Below, piece after piece: positions 36,750 to 48,390 of a stretch of 64,000 bases of DNA. The notes beneath the pieces are model-generated. The model was not told where the DNA came from, made no database searches, and saw only the letters and a list, made by a program, of their open reading frames with translations. How positions within the stretch are numbered: the stretch's first letter is position 1; each line of letters starts with the position of its first letter. The DNA lies in assembly GCA_030407085.1 (NCBI GenBank), contig CM059582.1:135119001-135183000 (forward strand). The letters are read 5' to 3'. Both the position numbers and the translations under genes were made by a program. Origin of the DNA: Trichopria drosophilae (lineage: Eukaryota > Arthropoda > Insecta > Hymenoptera > Diapriidae).

Positions 36750-37015
36750 GACCGGAAGTGGCGAGATAGAGACGGGATACACATGTGATTGTTTTTTTTT
36801 GGTTATCTGTTGGATGATTGAGGTGATTGAGTATTGTACCGGACGTGGCGAAAATCAGGGGAAAATCGAAAAACCGTTTTTTTTTGTAATTAATGAATAG
36901 ACCGGAAGTGGCGAAAATCAACGGAAAAATCAAAAGACCGTTTTTATCAACTAACGAATAGACCGGAAGTGGCGAGTGGCGAGTTAGAGTTGGAAAATCG
37001 TTTTTTTTTGAATTC
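36750..37015 (+). repeat. Tandem repeat, four ACCGGAAGTGGCGA units
   Basis: Units begin at 36750, 36838, 36901 and 36962 (spacing 88, 63 and 61). Each has ACCGGA(A/C)GTGGCGA, a GGAAAA(T/A)TC-type word and a T run. No coding frame is kept across the units. Confidence 0.75.
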
Positions 37016-37110
37016 GTGAATGGATGGGGAGAAAGTAGAAACTGGAAGTGAGCGTAAGTGGCTGATTTAAGTCGCGAGGAAGATAGCGAGGAAGTGTGAA
37101 AAAAATAAAG

Positions 37111-39923
37111 ATCAACCACTACAGCGGAAATCGCATTTTCGGGTCGCGAAATCTCTTTTGTTACCGCCGAGTGTGCGGGTATATCCGAAATCTCCTTGGA
37201 CGAGCAGCGAACCTTGGAGAAACTTTTGAATCGGATCCTTCCGCCGTCGGAGGATAAGCTAGGTCTTTGCCATCTTGTATCACACGTCGTCGACACCCAG
37301 GGTGCAGTACCAGTGAAACAACGTTTCCGTCGCCTATCTCCAAAAATGCTAGAGGTGGCTCAGCAGGAGGTAGACAAGATGCTGGCGGAGGGCGTGATAG
37401 AGAAATCCTCCAGTCCATGGTCCAGTAGCCCAGTGATTGTCGTAAGGGTAATGGGGAGTATCGAGTATGCATCGATTATCGGGACTTAAACAAGGCAACA
37501 CGTAAGGACGCGTACCCGATTCCAGCGATGGACAACATCCTCGATAAACTGAGGACGGCCCGGTACATCTCCAAAATCGACCTCAGTAAGGCATACTACC
37601 TGATACCGCTGGCTGAAGGTAGCAAAGAGTGCACCGCCTTCACGGTTCCGGGGCGTGGGTTATTTCACTTCAAGCGAATGCCGTTTGGACTCACCAACGC
37701 CCCGGCCACCTTTCAGCGCTTGATGGACCAGGTAGTCAAACCCGAGTGGGAGCCCCACTTGTTTGCCTATCTGGACGATGTGATCATCGTGACGGAGAGC
37801 TTCAGTAACCACCTCAAGTGGTTGAAGCTGGTGATTTCCCAATTGAGAGGGGCTAATCTGACCATAAATCGCGAGAAGTCCGAATTTTGTTGTTCTTCGG
37901 TCGAGTATCTGGGTTACGTGGTTAATGCCAAAGGACTACAAGCCAACCCGGAGAAGGTAGAACCGATTGTGAACTACCCACCACCCACCAACTTACGCCA
38001 GCTTCGAAGATTTTTGGGCATGGTGGGGTGGTACGCGAGATTTTTGAGGACACTATCCGAGGACAAACTTCCCCTGGTAGACCTGTTGAGAAAGGACGTG
38101 AAGTGGCATTGGGGAAGCGAACAGCAAGCAGCCTTCGAGAAAATTAAGGTCACTCTCACCACGCCGCCGTTGTTGATTCGCCCCGATTTTTCGCAGCCTT
38201 TCACTGTCCACACCGATGCAAGCGACTACGCCGTTGGGGCGGTGTTGACCCAAGTAGTCCATGGGGAAGAACACCCTGTGGTGTTCGCTAATCGCGTATT
38301 AACCGCTGCTGAAAGGAAATACACAGTCACTGAAAAGGAGTGCCTGGCCGTACTGTGGGCCATCAAAAAACTGCGCCCTTACCTGGAGGGATACCACTTC
38401 ACTGTGGTCACGGACCACGCAAGTTTAAAGTGGTTAAGGAACCTGAAAGACCCTCGCGGGAGGTTGGCAAGATGGGCCCTAACGATGCAGGCCAGTGACT
38501 TCGAGGTAATTCACCGAAAAGGCGCGGATAACGTTGTCCCTGACGCCCTCTCACGTGCCTTCGAGAATGAAATTTCGGCGTTGTTTGAAGAAGCCACGGA
38601 TGAGTGGTACCGCACACAGGTGGCGAAAATAAAGGACTTTCCGCACAAGTATCCTTCGTGGCGAATAGAAAATGGTTTACTGTATAAGCACAAACCAAGT
38701 TCCCTCTTGGATCCGTTTGTCTCTGACCATCAACCGTGGAAGTTAGTTTTGCCACAGGAGCAACGTGAGGAAGCTTTGTATAACTGCCACGACTTGCCTT
38801 CCGCGGGTCATTTTGGTGTTGACAAGACATACCAGCGGTTGGAGGAACATGTGTTCTGGCCAGGCATGTACCATGACGTGGTCGCCTACGTCAAGGCCTG
38901 CCAGAAATGTCAGCAGAACAAAGTCTCACAGGAGGGACCTGTCGGATTGATGGGTCAAAGCGTGGTGGAAGAGCCGTGGGTCCGTGTGGCAGCTGATCTC
39001 GTGGGACCACTACCCTCTAGTTCGTCGCAATTCCAGTATGTCCTTGTGATTGAGGACCTGTTCACCCGTTATATTGAGTGCCGACCGCTCAGAGCGAAGA
39101 CCGGTGAGAGCATCATCAAGGCACTGGAAGAATTAGTGATCTTCAGGTGGAGTTGCCCACGAAACCTACTGACCGACAACGGAAAGGAATTCCGTAACCA
39201 CGTGGTAGCAGACCGCCTCAAGAGGTATGGAATCAAGGTCGAGCCCACAGCACCCTACCACCCACAGGTCAATCCCGTGGAGAGGGTCAATAGGGTCATA
39301 AAGACCATGATTCGGATATTCGTGAGTGCCCATCAGAAAGATTGGGACAGTCATCTACATGAATTTGCATTTGCGGTCAACACAGCAGTTCACTCCTCCA
39401 CCGGCGCATCTCCTGCATTTTTGAACTTTGGACGCCAACCCCGAAAAGTACGTGACATTCGGGGTAGATTAGAAGGAGAAAAGCAGCTCGTCCTGACCGA
39501 CCCACTGGTGTGGAAGGATAGAATTACGAGGCTACGAGCCCTGCACGAGCTGGTAGCTCAACACATGCAGAAAGCCTCGGATCGGCAGGCTCGCTACTTC
39601 AATCGAGGGAGACGCGAGTGTCTCCCCCCAATGAGGGCGACCTAGTGTGGAGGCGTACCCACGTTTTGTCCTCCTCAGCGAACCACTTTGCCGCGAAACT
39701 TGCTCCCACGTATAGTAATTTATGTCGTATCGTTCGTCGCAAATCCCCCACGATGTATGAGGTGTGCGATGAGAACAATTCAAAATTGCTTTTGGTACCG
39801 GTAACCGATTTGAAGCGGTATGTCCCTCCACGACGTGCCTATACGGGTCCGACCTTTCGCGACGGGACCACCGAAAACCCTAAGAGCCGGGGACGGCCCC
39901 GCTCTGTGCGTGGCGCGTCATAG
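37111..39923 (+). pseudogene. Ty3/gypsy pol: RT, RNase H, integrase
   Basis: The polyprotein copies element RNA into DNA and inserts it. Reverse transcriptase covers about 37190-38030 (PFGLTNAPATF; catalytic YLDD at 37768-37779). RNase H follows (HTDASDYAVGAVL, TEKECLAVLWAI, TDHASLKWL, PDALSR at about 38545). The integrase HHCC finger is at about 38785-38920. The catalytic core has Asp in AADLVGP, Asp in LLTDNGKEF and Glu in NPVERVNRV, all intact. Two small breaks are seen: a one-base loss near 37449 just before GNGEYRV, and a shift near 39640 after which the C-terminal part (GDLVW ... VTDLKRYVPPRR) runs in another frame to TAG at 39923. Protease coding sequence is missing upstream. Otherwise motif conservation is high, so decay is recent. 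Confidence 0.85.
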
Positions 39924-39991
39924 TTTGGTTAGCTTAACGGTCCCGAGGCTAGGAACCTAGCGCATTAGGCCCCTAAGACCACCCATATAGG

Positions 39992-40321
39992 ATGCTAACA
40001 CCAAAGTTTTCGGTTTCAGATGATGCAGAGCCCGAGGGACGACACGCCAGGGGCTCGTCCAACGATTCCTTTGTGACGGTGATCGAGGCGCCGCCGCTAC
40101 ACCAAGTGGCGGTAGCGGGTCCCACGCCACCTGAGGTGGCAGAGGAGTCACCGCGCGCGGGACCTCAGGAGAGGTCACCACGACCCGCGCCGGAGCCCGA
40201 AACGCTCACCACCTGGGGAAACAGGGTGGATCGAGCCATGTGGCGCCTACCGCCCTCAATGGAGGTGAGGAGGTTGGGTGTGGGGGAACCGGGCCAGCCA
40301 ACAACTTTCATACCCCTGTAG
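39992..40321 (+). CDS. Third ORF of the gypsy element, unknown
   Basis: A frame of about 100 codons runs from a good splice acceptor (TTTTCGGTTTCAG ending at 40019) to TAG at 40321. It is rich in Pro, Glu and Arg (PPEVAEESPRAGPQERSPRPAPEPE), with no membrane segment, so it is not a recognisable envelope gene. The position after pol and the acceptor suggest a product made from a spliced subgenomic RNA. I do not recognise the protein. It could also be non-coding GC-rich sequence. Confidence 0.4.
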   Translation: MLTPKFSVSDDAEPEGRHARGSSNDSFVTVIEAPPLHQVAVAGPTPPEVAEESPRAGPQERSPRPAPEPETLTTWGNRVDRAMWRLPPSMEVRRLGVGEPGQPTTFIPL

Positions 40322-40368
40322 GGTGAAGTTTGGATAGGCCCACGCCCTTACTACTCTTTTGGAGGGTT

Positions 40369-40403
<35 letters not shown>

Positions 40404-40850
40404 GGACCTATTAACTGGTGATGGTGTGTGTCAGTCGACTACTCCTACTCTATCCGAGTATACCCATCCTTGTTTATTCCTGTTTGATTCCCAGTTACTT
40501 TTTTTTTCTGCCTCATTTTGTTTTGTTCGTCCGTTTTTTCTGTTGTCCTTACCTAACGACTGTCGATCGTCACGCGCGGTTCACCCTCGCGATCTGAGGC
40601 GGTAGATCCATGGTGTGCGGAAGCGCGAGGTGAATGGAGGTAGAGTGGTAAGTACCTGCCGTGGCAGTTCAATTTTATCTCTAGTTGATGATTCTATACA
40701 TATATTTTTCTTTTTGGGGTGGCATTCGTCCACCGCGAGTGAGTAGAAGCTCGTATTCAAAATTGAATAGAGGTGGCAAAGGTGGGATAACAGGGCGACG
40801 TCCGCTATTGATTCGGAAGAGGCTAGCCACTGTTTAAGGGAGGGGGAGTT
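40322..40850 (+). other. Region between ORF3 and 3' LTR, with PPT
   Basis: An A run of about 30 lies at 40371-40400. The purine tract AAGGGAGGGGGAG (about 40836-40848) sits two bases before the LTR and is the expected primer for plus-strand DNA synthesis. Confidence 0.65.
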
Positions 40851-42059
40851 TGTGACGTGGCGGGCCCGCCTCGCCACAGGCAAACCCTAGATTATCGGTG
40901 GGACTCTCATCGCGACCCCTGGCGGAGATACGGGGTAAGACCTACGATGGGGCACCGCTCGGTAACGTAGATCGCGGTTGGTTATTACAATCTGCAGCGT
41001 GCCCAAATCGTACTCTCCCCACCCGAGGAGGAAAATCCTCGCCACCACCTTAAGTGGATCTCGATGTTTGCCATACTATTTACTTTTGTACTATTATTTT
41101 CTATTAGGCTTATTATGTATTGTACATTCATTCATACCGTCTCGATACTCAATGTAGCGATGTTGAGCGACATACAATGTCTCCATAGCCTCGTAGTGGA
41201 GGAATTAGCATATGTCGGGAGCATTAATTATTATGGCCCTGCCCATATATGTGTACGGTAGTGAGTTGTGGCGCACACACAACTGTATGCCTTAAATGGT
41301 ACGCGGGCGGGATGACGAGAGGGGGGTCCGAGCGCACGGAGTTCATAGTTCGTCCACCGACCGCCAGCGGGCGCTCTCCCGCTCTGGCTAGGTTACAGAA
41401 GACACCTGTTAGTCAGTCCGATTTTGGCACGCAAGTAGGCGGGTGTCTGCATGAACGGGATATAATTTATTCATTCTGAGATTAAGTAGTGCACCTGGGG
41501 CCCAGCCTTGCCATCCACCTCGCCTCTGCTTGGTACCATTTTGGGCAACGAGCAACCTCCTGGAGGACCCGGACATCGGGGAAGGTACAGTGCCGCTCTA
41601 TATCCGCTTGCGCCGCGCACCTCTCTCCCCCGCACAGCGACAGCGAGTCGGCCACTCGGGTGGCAGCAGAATCGTCGTGCTCCGTTCGTCATTTTTTTGC
41701 CCCATTTTTTGTTCGTTCGATTGGAGCCGCTGTATTCGCGAATAAATGAGTTCGGACGGTGGAGGACGACTCCGTTTACTTCCTTCCCTCCTGCATGGTT
41801 CGTGTGGGTCGCGAGTGTCGTTCGAGAAGCAGTGCAAAACCGTCATTTTCGCCCTCACCCGATAGGTGAGCGTGGACCAGGGGCTCGGGATCTCGTTCTC
41901 GTGGTTTTGGGGGCATCAGCTAGCCGAGCAAAGTGCCATTCCCGTGTGAGTGCCGTTCCCGACAGTGGAATCTTTCGTTTTTGCTCCATTTTGCCACGAG
42001 GTCGGAAACGGCTGGCGCGCGGCGGAAGCCGCACAGCTCGCGCGAGAACCAACGTCACA
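40851..42059 (+). repeat. 3' LTR of the gypsy element, 1209 bp
   Basis: It begins TGTGACGT and ends ACGTCACA, perfect 8-base inverted termini, right after a polypurine tract. A TATAATTTAT box (41462) and AATAAA (41742) are in the order expected for a promoter and poly(A) site. No 5' partner is found in the window. Short frames inside are not genes. Confidence 0.75.
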
Positions 42060-43211
42060 ATGCATTGAAGTGGAAGATCAACATTTCGAACACTTACTCA
42101 AGTAAGTGAACAGTGAGAGGCAAGGGGACTCACGTAAAACAAGCACCCCAAAGGGAATAGAAAAATACTACGTCCACGTCGTTGTTCCTGGGTAACGCTA
42201 AATGTATTTTTTCCTGGCTTTGTTAGAATGACCGTATTCCATATCCGCTGCGCGGGGCGAAAGTTGTCAATTCCGTCTGAGTACCCGCGCGCATGCGCAC
42301 TTCGTTCTCATTACTCCCGTGGGACGAAAAGTGCTGCCCGCGGGAGTAATAGATGCGGCCAGGAAAAAACTAGCGTTTATTTCACGAGAGGAATGTGCGC
42401 GCACCTCATGAAAGGGCTGCCCTCACTTCGCTCGCGGAACAAACCTTAAACAGACAATTTAGAAAGAAATGGTTTAAATTAAGTTTTAAAATCATCTTCT
42501 TTAATTATCTGTTTATTTGACGTTTTCCTCAAACAATTTTTCTGAAGATTCTTTCACGATGTATGCAGTTTTTACAATGTCTTTACAGAAACTGGATTTG
42601 ACTAATGGAAATTTCAGCTTACAGACACAATTTCTGAATCTTTTATACTGTTTCGGTCTGCCTTTTGAGTAGGGGTTCTTTGGGCAAACGGCCTGGAAAG
42701 TGTGTTAGTGCATGTCCGTGTGTCCCATAGGCCTTACGCGTGCTACACACACGCACATACACATACATGCAGATTGGAAAGTCGTGGAAAGCGAGCGAGC
42801 TCGCTGTCGTGAGATAATGGTGGGGTGATCCCACAGAGGTGAGAGGAATCAATTCACATAGAAGAAGTCGAGGTGCATGTGAAGAAAATCGCAAGGAGAA
42901 AGGGGTAAAGACTCGCTGGGGGTGGAAGATTTTGGTGTAATGGGATAAGATGCTCCCGAGTTGGGTGGGGGTAAGTGGAAAGAGGTGGGGGATAAGAGAA
43001 TTTTTGGAAGGAGGAGGAATTTGCTGTGGTTAGTTGTTGGTGGGAGGAGCTTGCGGAGGTTGAAGAGGTTAAGCATTGAGGGTGAGGGGTGGGGAAATTC
43101 GCGAATAGTGATAAGAAGATCTCCGGTAGGTGTAATCAGACAGGGTAACAGGAGAGTTAATGATGAGAGGAATAAAGGTTCATGGGGGAGGGGGGGGGGG
43201 ATTCTAGAGTG
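42060..43211. other. Unassigned region with small inverted repeats
   Basis: A nested inverted repeat is present: TTTTTTCCTGGC (about 42208) against GCCAGGAAAAAA (about 42358), and inside it TTACTCCCGTGGG against CCCGCGGGAGTAA, which suggests a tiny MITE. The rest (42450-43190) has no supported gene and ends in a G run at about 43188-43200. Confidence 0.45.
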
Positions 43212-44301
43212 GTGATATGAAAGTCACGGGGTGAAAGAGTTAAATGTTAACGCGTAAAGAAGGGGATGGGTAACATGTAGAATACGTATATGCTTACTTT
43301 GAAATGTTTAACGCAGTACTCCTTTTTACATAAACAATTATTTATAAACAATTATTCTTTGTCTTTCTTACGTCTTATATTAACTGTAAATAATATTATA
43401 GTCTTTGACATAATCAATCATTTATTTATTTAAACTTTTATAAACTTTTCTTCCTTTCCTGTCTCGCGTTTAAATTTAAACTAATATAATGCTATTCATA
43501 TAATCCTACTTCATTTATCTCTGTAAACAATTAGTTACAAAGTATTACTCTTTTTTCTTTACATTTCTTTTTCCCGTGTATTATCAATTTATTCATTGCT
43601 ATTATTATACTTCTCTTATCTGTTCAACCATTTCTACTTTTTAAATCAATATTATACCAGCAATTTAGTATTTATCTCATATTATTGTTATCTGTTAAAA
43701 AATCATTTCTATTTCCCTTTACATCTTACAATACTATTCATGTAATATTTATACCCCAACGATTTAATCGAACTATTATTTATAAGCAATTAGGTATTAT
43801 TTTACACTTTATGCTGCCTATGCTTTCTAATAATTATTATTAATTTTTTTTCACACTTTGGATACATAATTGTACATGTATTTCTAGTTATAACTGTTTT
43901 ATTCCTTTTACTGTCTATCGGTTACGTTCTTAATCTGTAAGTTCCGTTACAAGTCGCCTCGACTTTTCCCAAATGTTAAATGCCAGCATGCAAGTTTCAA
44001 CTCGTTTCTTTTTTTCGGTCACCGGCCCTTTCCTGAGTTTCTACGTGTACGATATCTCAATTGTTTCACAAACATCTGAATATGAGTTTCAACTCATTTC
44101 CATGAAAATCAGATTTTCCCACTCCACCGAAATTGGATAACTCCGCCTACTTAATATAGTTACCTACTTAATTTAGCAAATAGTCCCAGGAGTAGAGATA
44201 TAAAAATTTGTCAAATGCATATATTTTAACTGTTTGCCTCGAGTAACTAGTGTTGCCTTATCTCCTCTTGTGATTGTGCACAAGTTTAAAAAAGAGAGAA
44301 A

Positions 44302-45000
44302 ATGGAAGCGACAAAGTAAATTATCTTGACTCTAGAGAAGGCGGTGAAAAACAAGTATAGCACTCTCGAAGATGACGCGTCTATTGGCAACTATGGACAA
44401 AGATAGACGTTGGAAGTAAACGGCATGTGGAATCTGCTATCACCTTACCGGAGAAGGCAAAAAAGAGACTCTTCGCCAGGGAAGGACGAGGATCGCGAGG
44501 TGATATCAGTCACGTTGAAGTCGATTCGGTTTTCAAAAACCGCATAAAGACTGGACTGGTTGTAAATCTAAAATATTTGGATCCGCTAAAGTTTTTCGAT
44601 GCCGCAAAGGAGAAAACCCTCAAAACTGTCAGTGCTGCGATCGCGGAGCGATTAATTGTGTAAAAGCATGTACAGTGTTTTGTGGTGAGTTTGCACTCTT
44701 CGATAAAGAGGAAGACAAATACTTTCAAACTAAATACAAATAATTATGCGAGACTACCAATTTAAATGAGTAGTATGAGGAAAGAGTAAACTTGCAAATT
44801 CAAATCTGCAAATATAACCCAATGCGTGTCGGTTCATATATCAATTTGCCGCTTTGGATTAAGAATAAACAGGCCGTAATAAATGTGAAGTCGTTTAATG
44901 AGGGTGAATGTGTTTATCATCGTCGACAAGAAGAAAAAAGTGCTACCTGTGCACTTGACTAAAAGTGAAAGAGATCGTCACGTCAGCCTGCTTCTCGTGA
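44302..45000 (+). pseudogene. Left-arm damaged copy of the polB-element gene
   Basis: It starts ATG at 44302, but an in-frame TAA follows within a few codons and about 100 bases are missing near 44380. The segment KKRLFAREGRGSRGD ... NLKYLDPLKFFDAAKEK is readable from 44457, then ends in TAA and shifts. Later words (YNPMRVGSY, LPLWIKNKQAVINV, KKKKVLPVHL) match the right-arm copy, including the same internal deletion. Confidence 0.75.
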
Positions 45001-45053
45001 CTCGGCATAAAAGATGAAAGGCACTTGAATTGCACAATGGACATTTTTAAATT

Positions 45054-46182
45054 TTAGTTTACATCTGTTTGTTCAGGAAGCTTGACCGCACAATTATTTA
45101 TTTTTCCACACTCGAGTTTAAGTGTGGCGAGTTTTTCTTCATTGTGAAAATAGTGAAGACAGCGATTGCAGATATGTTTCTGTCCATGGTGTTTACTGCA
45201 CCGTTTTCCTACTAATCGTGGTAAATTGTTTATCCAGCAGTAATGATAATTACTCCAGTAATGATAGTTGTCGTCTTTATCGTCTTCTTCGACTTCGTCC
45301 AACACAAAAGACGAAGAGGATCGAGGGGCTTCTTTTTGACTCTCTATCACGAGAAGCAGGCTGACCTGACGATCTCTTTCACTTTTAGCTAAGTGCACAG
45401 GTAGCACTTTTTTCTTCTTGTCGGCGATGATAAACACATTCACCGTTATTAAACTATATCACATTTATTACAGCCTGTTTATTCTTAATCCAAAGCGGCA
45501 AATCGATGTACGAACCGGCACGCATTGGGTTATATTTACAGATTTGAATTTACAAGTTGTGAATTCCCGTCAGCGCCCATCCAGAGTCGCGCATCTCAAA
45601 TTTTTCGAGCGAGGAAAGAATTGGTGCCTTTACTCTTTCCTCATACCACTCATTTAAATTGGTAGTCTCGCATAATTGTTCGTATTTATTTTGAAAGTAT
45701 TTGTCTTCCTCTTTATCGAAGAGTGCAAACTCACCACAAAACACTGTACATGCTTTTACACAATTATGCTCCGCGATCGCAGCACTGATAGTTTTTAGGG
45801 GTTTCTCCTTTGCGGCATCGAAAAACTTTAGCGGATCCAAATATTTTAGATTTATCACTAGTCCAGTCTTTATGCGGTTTTTGAAAACCGAATCGACTTC
45901 AACGTGACTGATGTCACCTCGCGATCCTCGTCCTTCCCTGGCGAAGAGTCTCTTTTTTGCCTTGTCCTGTAAGGTGATTACGCGACTGATAGTAGATTCC
46001 ACATACCGTTTACTTCCAATGTCTATTTTTGTCAATAATTGCCGTCGCATACCCGCCAAAGCGTCATCGCACTGGGCGAGGAACTCGTAAAATTCATTCG
46101 GATACGCGTCATCTTCGAGAGTGCGATACTTCTTTTTCACCGCCTTCTCTAGGATCAAGATAATTTTCTTTGTCGCTTCCAT
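45054..46182 (-). pseudogene. N-terminal region of a family B DNA polymerase-type protein
   Basis: From ATG at 46182 the minus strand codes about 210 residues (EATKKIILILEKAVKKK, RRQLLTKIDIGSKRYVE, HVEVDSVFKNRIKTG, LKYLDPLKFFDAAKEK, NLNEWYEERV, RDSGWALTGIHNL). After a stop and frame change it continues with YNPMRAGSYIDLP and, from 45443, KKKKVLPVHLAKSERDR, then YCWINNLPRLV and a zinc-finger-like CNRCLHYFHNEEKL ... CGKINNC ending in PEQTDVN. I know this order from large invertebrate mobile-element proteins in which a type B DNA polymerase follows. Here the polymerase is absent because the sequence turns back into the opposite arm. About 60 residues also seem to be missing after QAVINV. The family call rests on remembered motif order, not on a search. 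Confidence 0.6.
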
Positions 46183-47823
46183 TTTCTCTCTTTTTTTTGA
46201 ACTTGTGCACAATCACAAGAGGAGATGAGGCAACACCAGTTACTCGAGGCAAACAGTTAAAATATATGCATTGGACAAATTTTTATATCTCTACTCCTGG
46301 GACTATTTGCCTATATTAAGTAGGCGGAGTTATCCAATTTCGGTGGAGTGGGAAAATTTGTTAGATGATTTTCATGGAAATGAGTTGACACTCATATTTA
46401 TATGCTTGTGAAACAAGCGATATATCGTACACGTAGAAACTCAGGAAAGGACCGGTGACCGAAAAAAAGAAACGCGTTGAAACTTGCATGCTGTCATTTA
46501 ACATTTGGGAAAAGTCGAGGCGACTAGTGGTTACGGAACGTACAGATTAAGAACGTAACCGATAGACATAGAAGGAAATAGTAGCTATGGGCTTCAGAGA
46601 TGGAAAGAGATAGTGAATAAGTACAGCTATAACGGGAAAACGAGTTTGAACGTGAAAAGAAGTAAAACAGTCAAACATTTTGAATAATGTTATAATGGAA
46701 AGTAAAAGGAATAAAACAGTTATAACTATAGAAATACATATACAATTATGTAAAATAAAATACATATTAACATATTAATGTGCGAAATAAAAATTAATAA
46801 TAATTATTAGAATGCATAGGCAGCATAAAGTGTAAAATAATACCTAATTGTTTATAAATAATAGTTCGATTAAATCGTTGGGGTATAAATATTACATGAA
46901 TAGTATTGTAAGATGTAAAGGGAAATAAAAATGATTTTTTAACAGATAACTATAATATGAGATAAATACTAAATGGCTGGTATAATATTGATTTAAAAAG
47001 TAGAAATGGATGAACAGATCAAAGAAGTACAATAATAGCAATGAATAAATTGATAATACATGGGAAAAAGAAATGTAAAGAAAAAAGAGTGATACTTTGT
47101 AACTAATTGTTTACAGAGATAAATGAAGTAGGATTATATGAATAGCATTATATTAGTTTAAATTTAAAAGCGAGACAGGAAAGGAAGAAAAGTTTATAAA
47201 TGTTTAAATAAATAAATGATTGACTATGTCAAAGAGTATAATATTATTTACAATTAATATAAGACGTAAGAAAGACAAAGAATAGTTTTTTAGAAATAAC
47301 TGTTTATTTAAAAAGGAGTACTGCGTTAAACATTTCAAAGTAAGCATATACGTATTCTATGTGTTACCCCCCCCCCTTCTTTACCCGTTAACTCTTTTCA
47401 TTTAACTCTTTCACCCCGTGACTTTCATATCACTACCTAAATCCGCGATTTAGCACGCATGAAATATCGTGTTTTCATGGGGTTAGGACAAAAAATATTT
47501 TAATTTCATGTAGCTCCGCCACGAGGAGGAGATTACAGAGAGTAGGAGATTACTGAGAATTATCTCGAATTTTCTTGGGTGGTGCGGTACCACAGGAAGT
47601 GACATTCAAAAGACCATGAGCAAATCACCACGCACGATGGCTGGTCAAAGCAATTTATGCAATAAAAATATATCTCTTCAGAGACGAGTTTTTTAAGGAT
47701 TCGCGAAATTCTCGAGATATCGATGGTTTGCGACATATTTGCATTTTTATTGTGAGATTTTATATAAAAGCCTGATTTACAGTTCCAAATGCAATCGTAG
47801 CTCGCAATCACGACCTAATATTA

Positions 47824-48390
47824 ATGCAAAACCTAAGGAAATTTGAAAATGTTAATGCTGCTAACTCAAAAGCAGCACTTGACAAACTCACATTACACCT
47901 TTGGTACTTACATGAAGAATTCGCTGCTCTATCCTTTTTCGATTCCACTGTACCCCTTGACGTTAAGAGGAAAATGGTTCTTGCAACTCATGAGCATGAG
48001 AGCAGCACCGACGGAAATATCAAACGTGCTGTAATGAATCTACATGACATTAATTCTGTACAGAAAATTGATATAAGCAATTTCATCACCTGGAAATCAG
48101 TTCAGCTGTTTAAAGTATGTGCACTACCATATGATTTTCTTCTTAAAGATCCTGCGGAGTGGGAAGATGAACCAAGTTATAAGGAAAGTTTGTTAGTTTC
48201 CAAAAATTTAAGAGTTGTAAACGACGTTGCAGAAAGATATGTCGCTCTGATAGAACAATATAACAATATTTTAAGTAACGAGGAGCAAACTAAACAGAAT
48301 ATTCTGCAAGTAGTGACAAATGAGAGAAAGAAGTATCCAAAGTATCGAAAAAAAGACTTTATAAACACTAATACTCGTCCACAGAGCTAA
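47824..48390 (+). CDS. Unknown 188-residue protein, invertebrate TE-linked family
   Basis: An intact frame starts at ATG 47824 and ends TAA at 48390. It is alpha-helical in texture with no signal peptide. The patterns HLWYLHEEFAALSFFD, VKRKMV, LRVVNDVAERYVALIEQYN and ILQVVTNERKKYP resemble the C-terminal part of a multi-copy family of uncharacterised invertebrate proteins often found near mobile elements. Its N-terminal part may be missing. It lies about 390 bases beyond the 43-47 kb palindrome. It could have come from the same type of element, but nothing in the sequence proves that. The function is unknown. Confidence 0.5.
   Translation: MQNLRKFENVNAANSKAALDKLTLHLWYLHEEFAALSFFDSTVPLDVKRKMVLATHEHESSTDGNIKRAVMNLHDINSVQKIDISNFITWKSVQLFKVCALPYDFLLKDPAEWEDEPSYKESLLVSKNLRVVNDVAERYVALIEQYNNILSNEEQTKQNILQVVTNERKKYPKYRKKDFINTNTRPQS

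Larger units (their letters stand above)
36138..37110. other. Non-coding segment replacing NC and protease
   Basis: Between gag and pol, where nucleocapsid and protease should be coded, lies about 1 kb of non-coding DNA: a GC-rich part (36138-36360), a hairpin, a (GA)n tract (36583-36680) and a four-unit tandem repeat. No target duplication or element ends were found. An insertion-deletion or recombination event is inferred. Confidence 0.6.
43212..47437. mobile_element. 4.2-kb palindromic element with polB-associated gene
   Basis: The ends are inverted copies (GTGATATGAAAGTCACGGGG at left, its complement at right), and the arms run inward as near-identical inverted copies: 43212 to about 45000 against about 45350 to 47437. 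Only about 350 bases at the centre are unpaired. Both arms contain the same 5' gene region of a large mobile element. No matching target duplication could be defined at either edge, so the exact ends may lie a few bases away. The right arm is the better preserved. Confidence 0.85.

Noticed and set aside
41489..42068. Overlapping frames of 60-186 codons
   Set aside because: They lie inside the 3' LTR; the GC-rich composition lowers stop frequency. No known domain.
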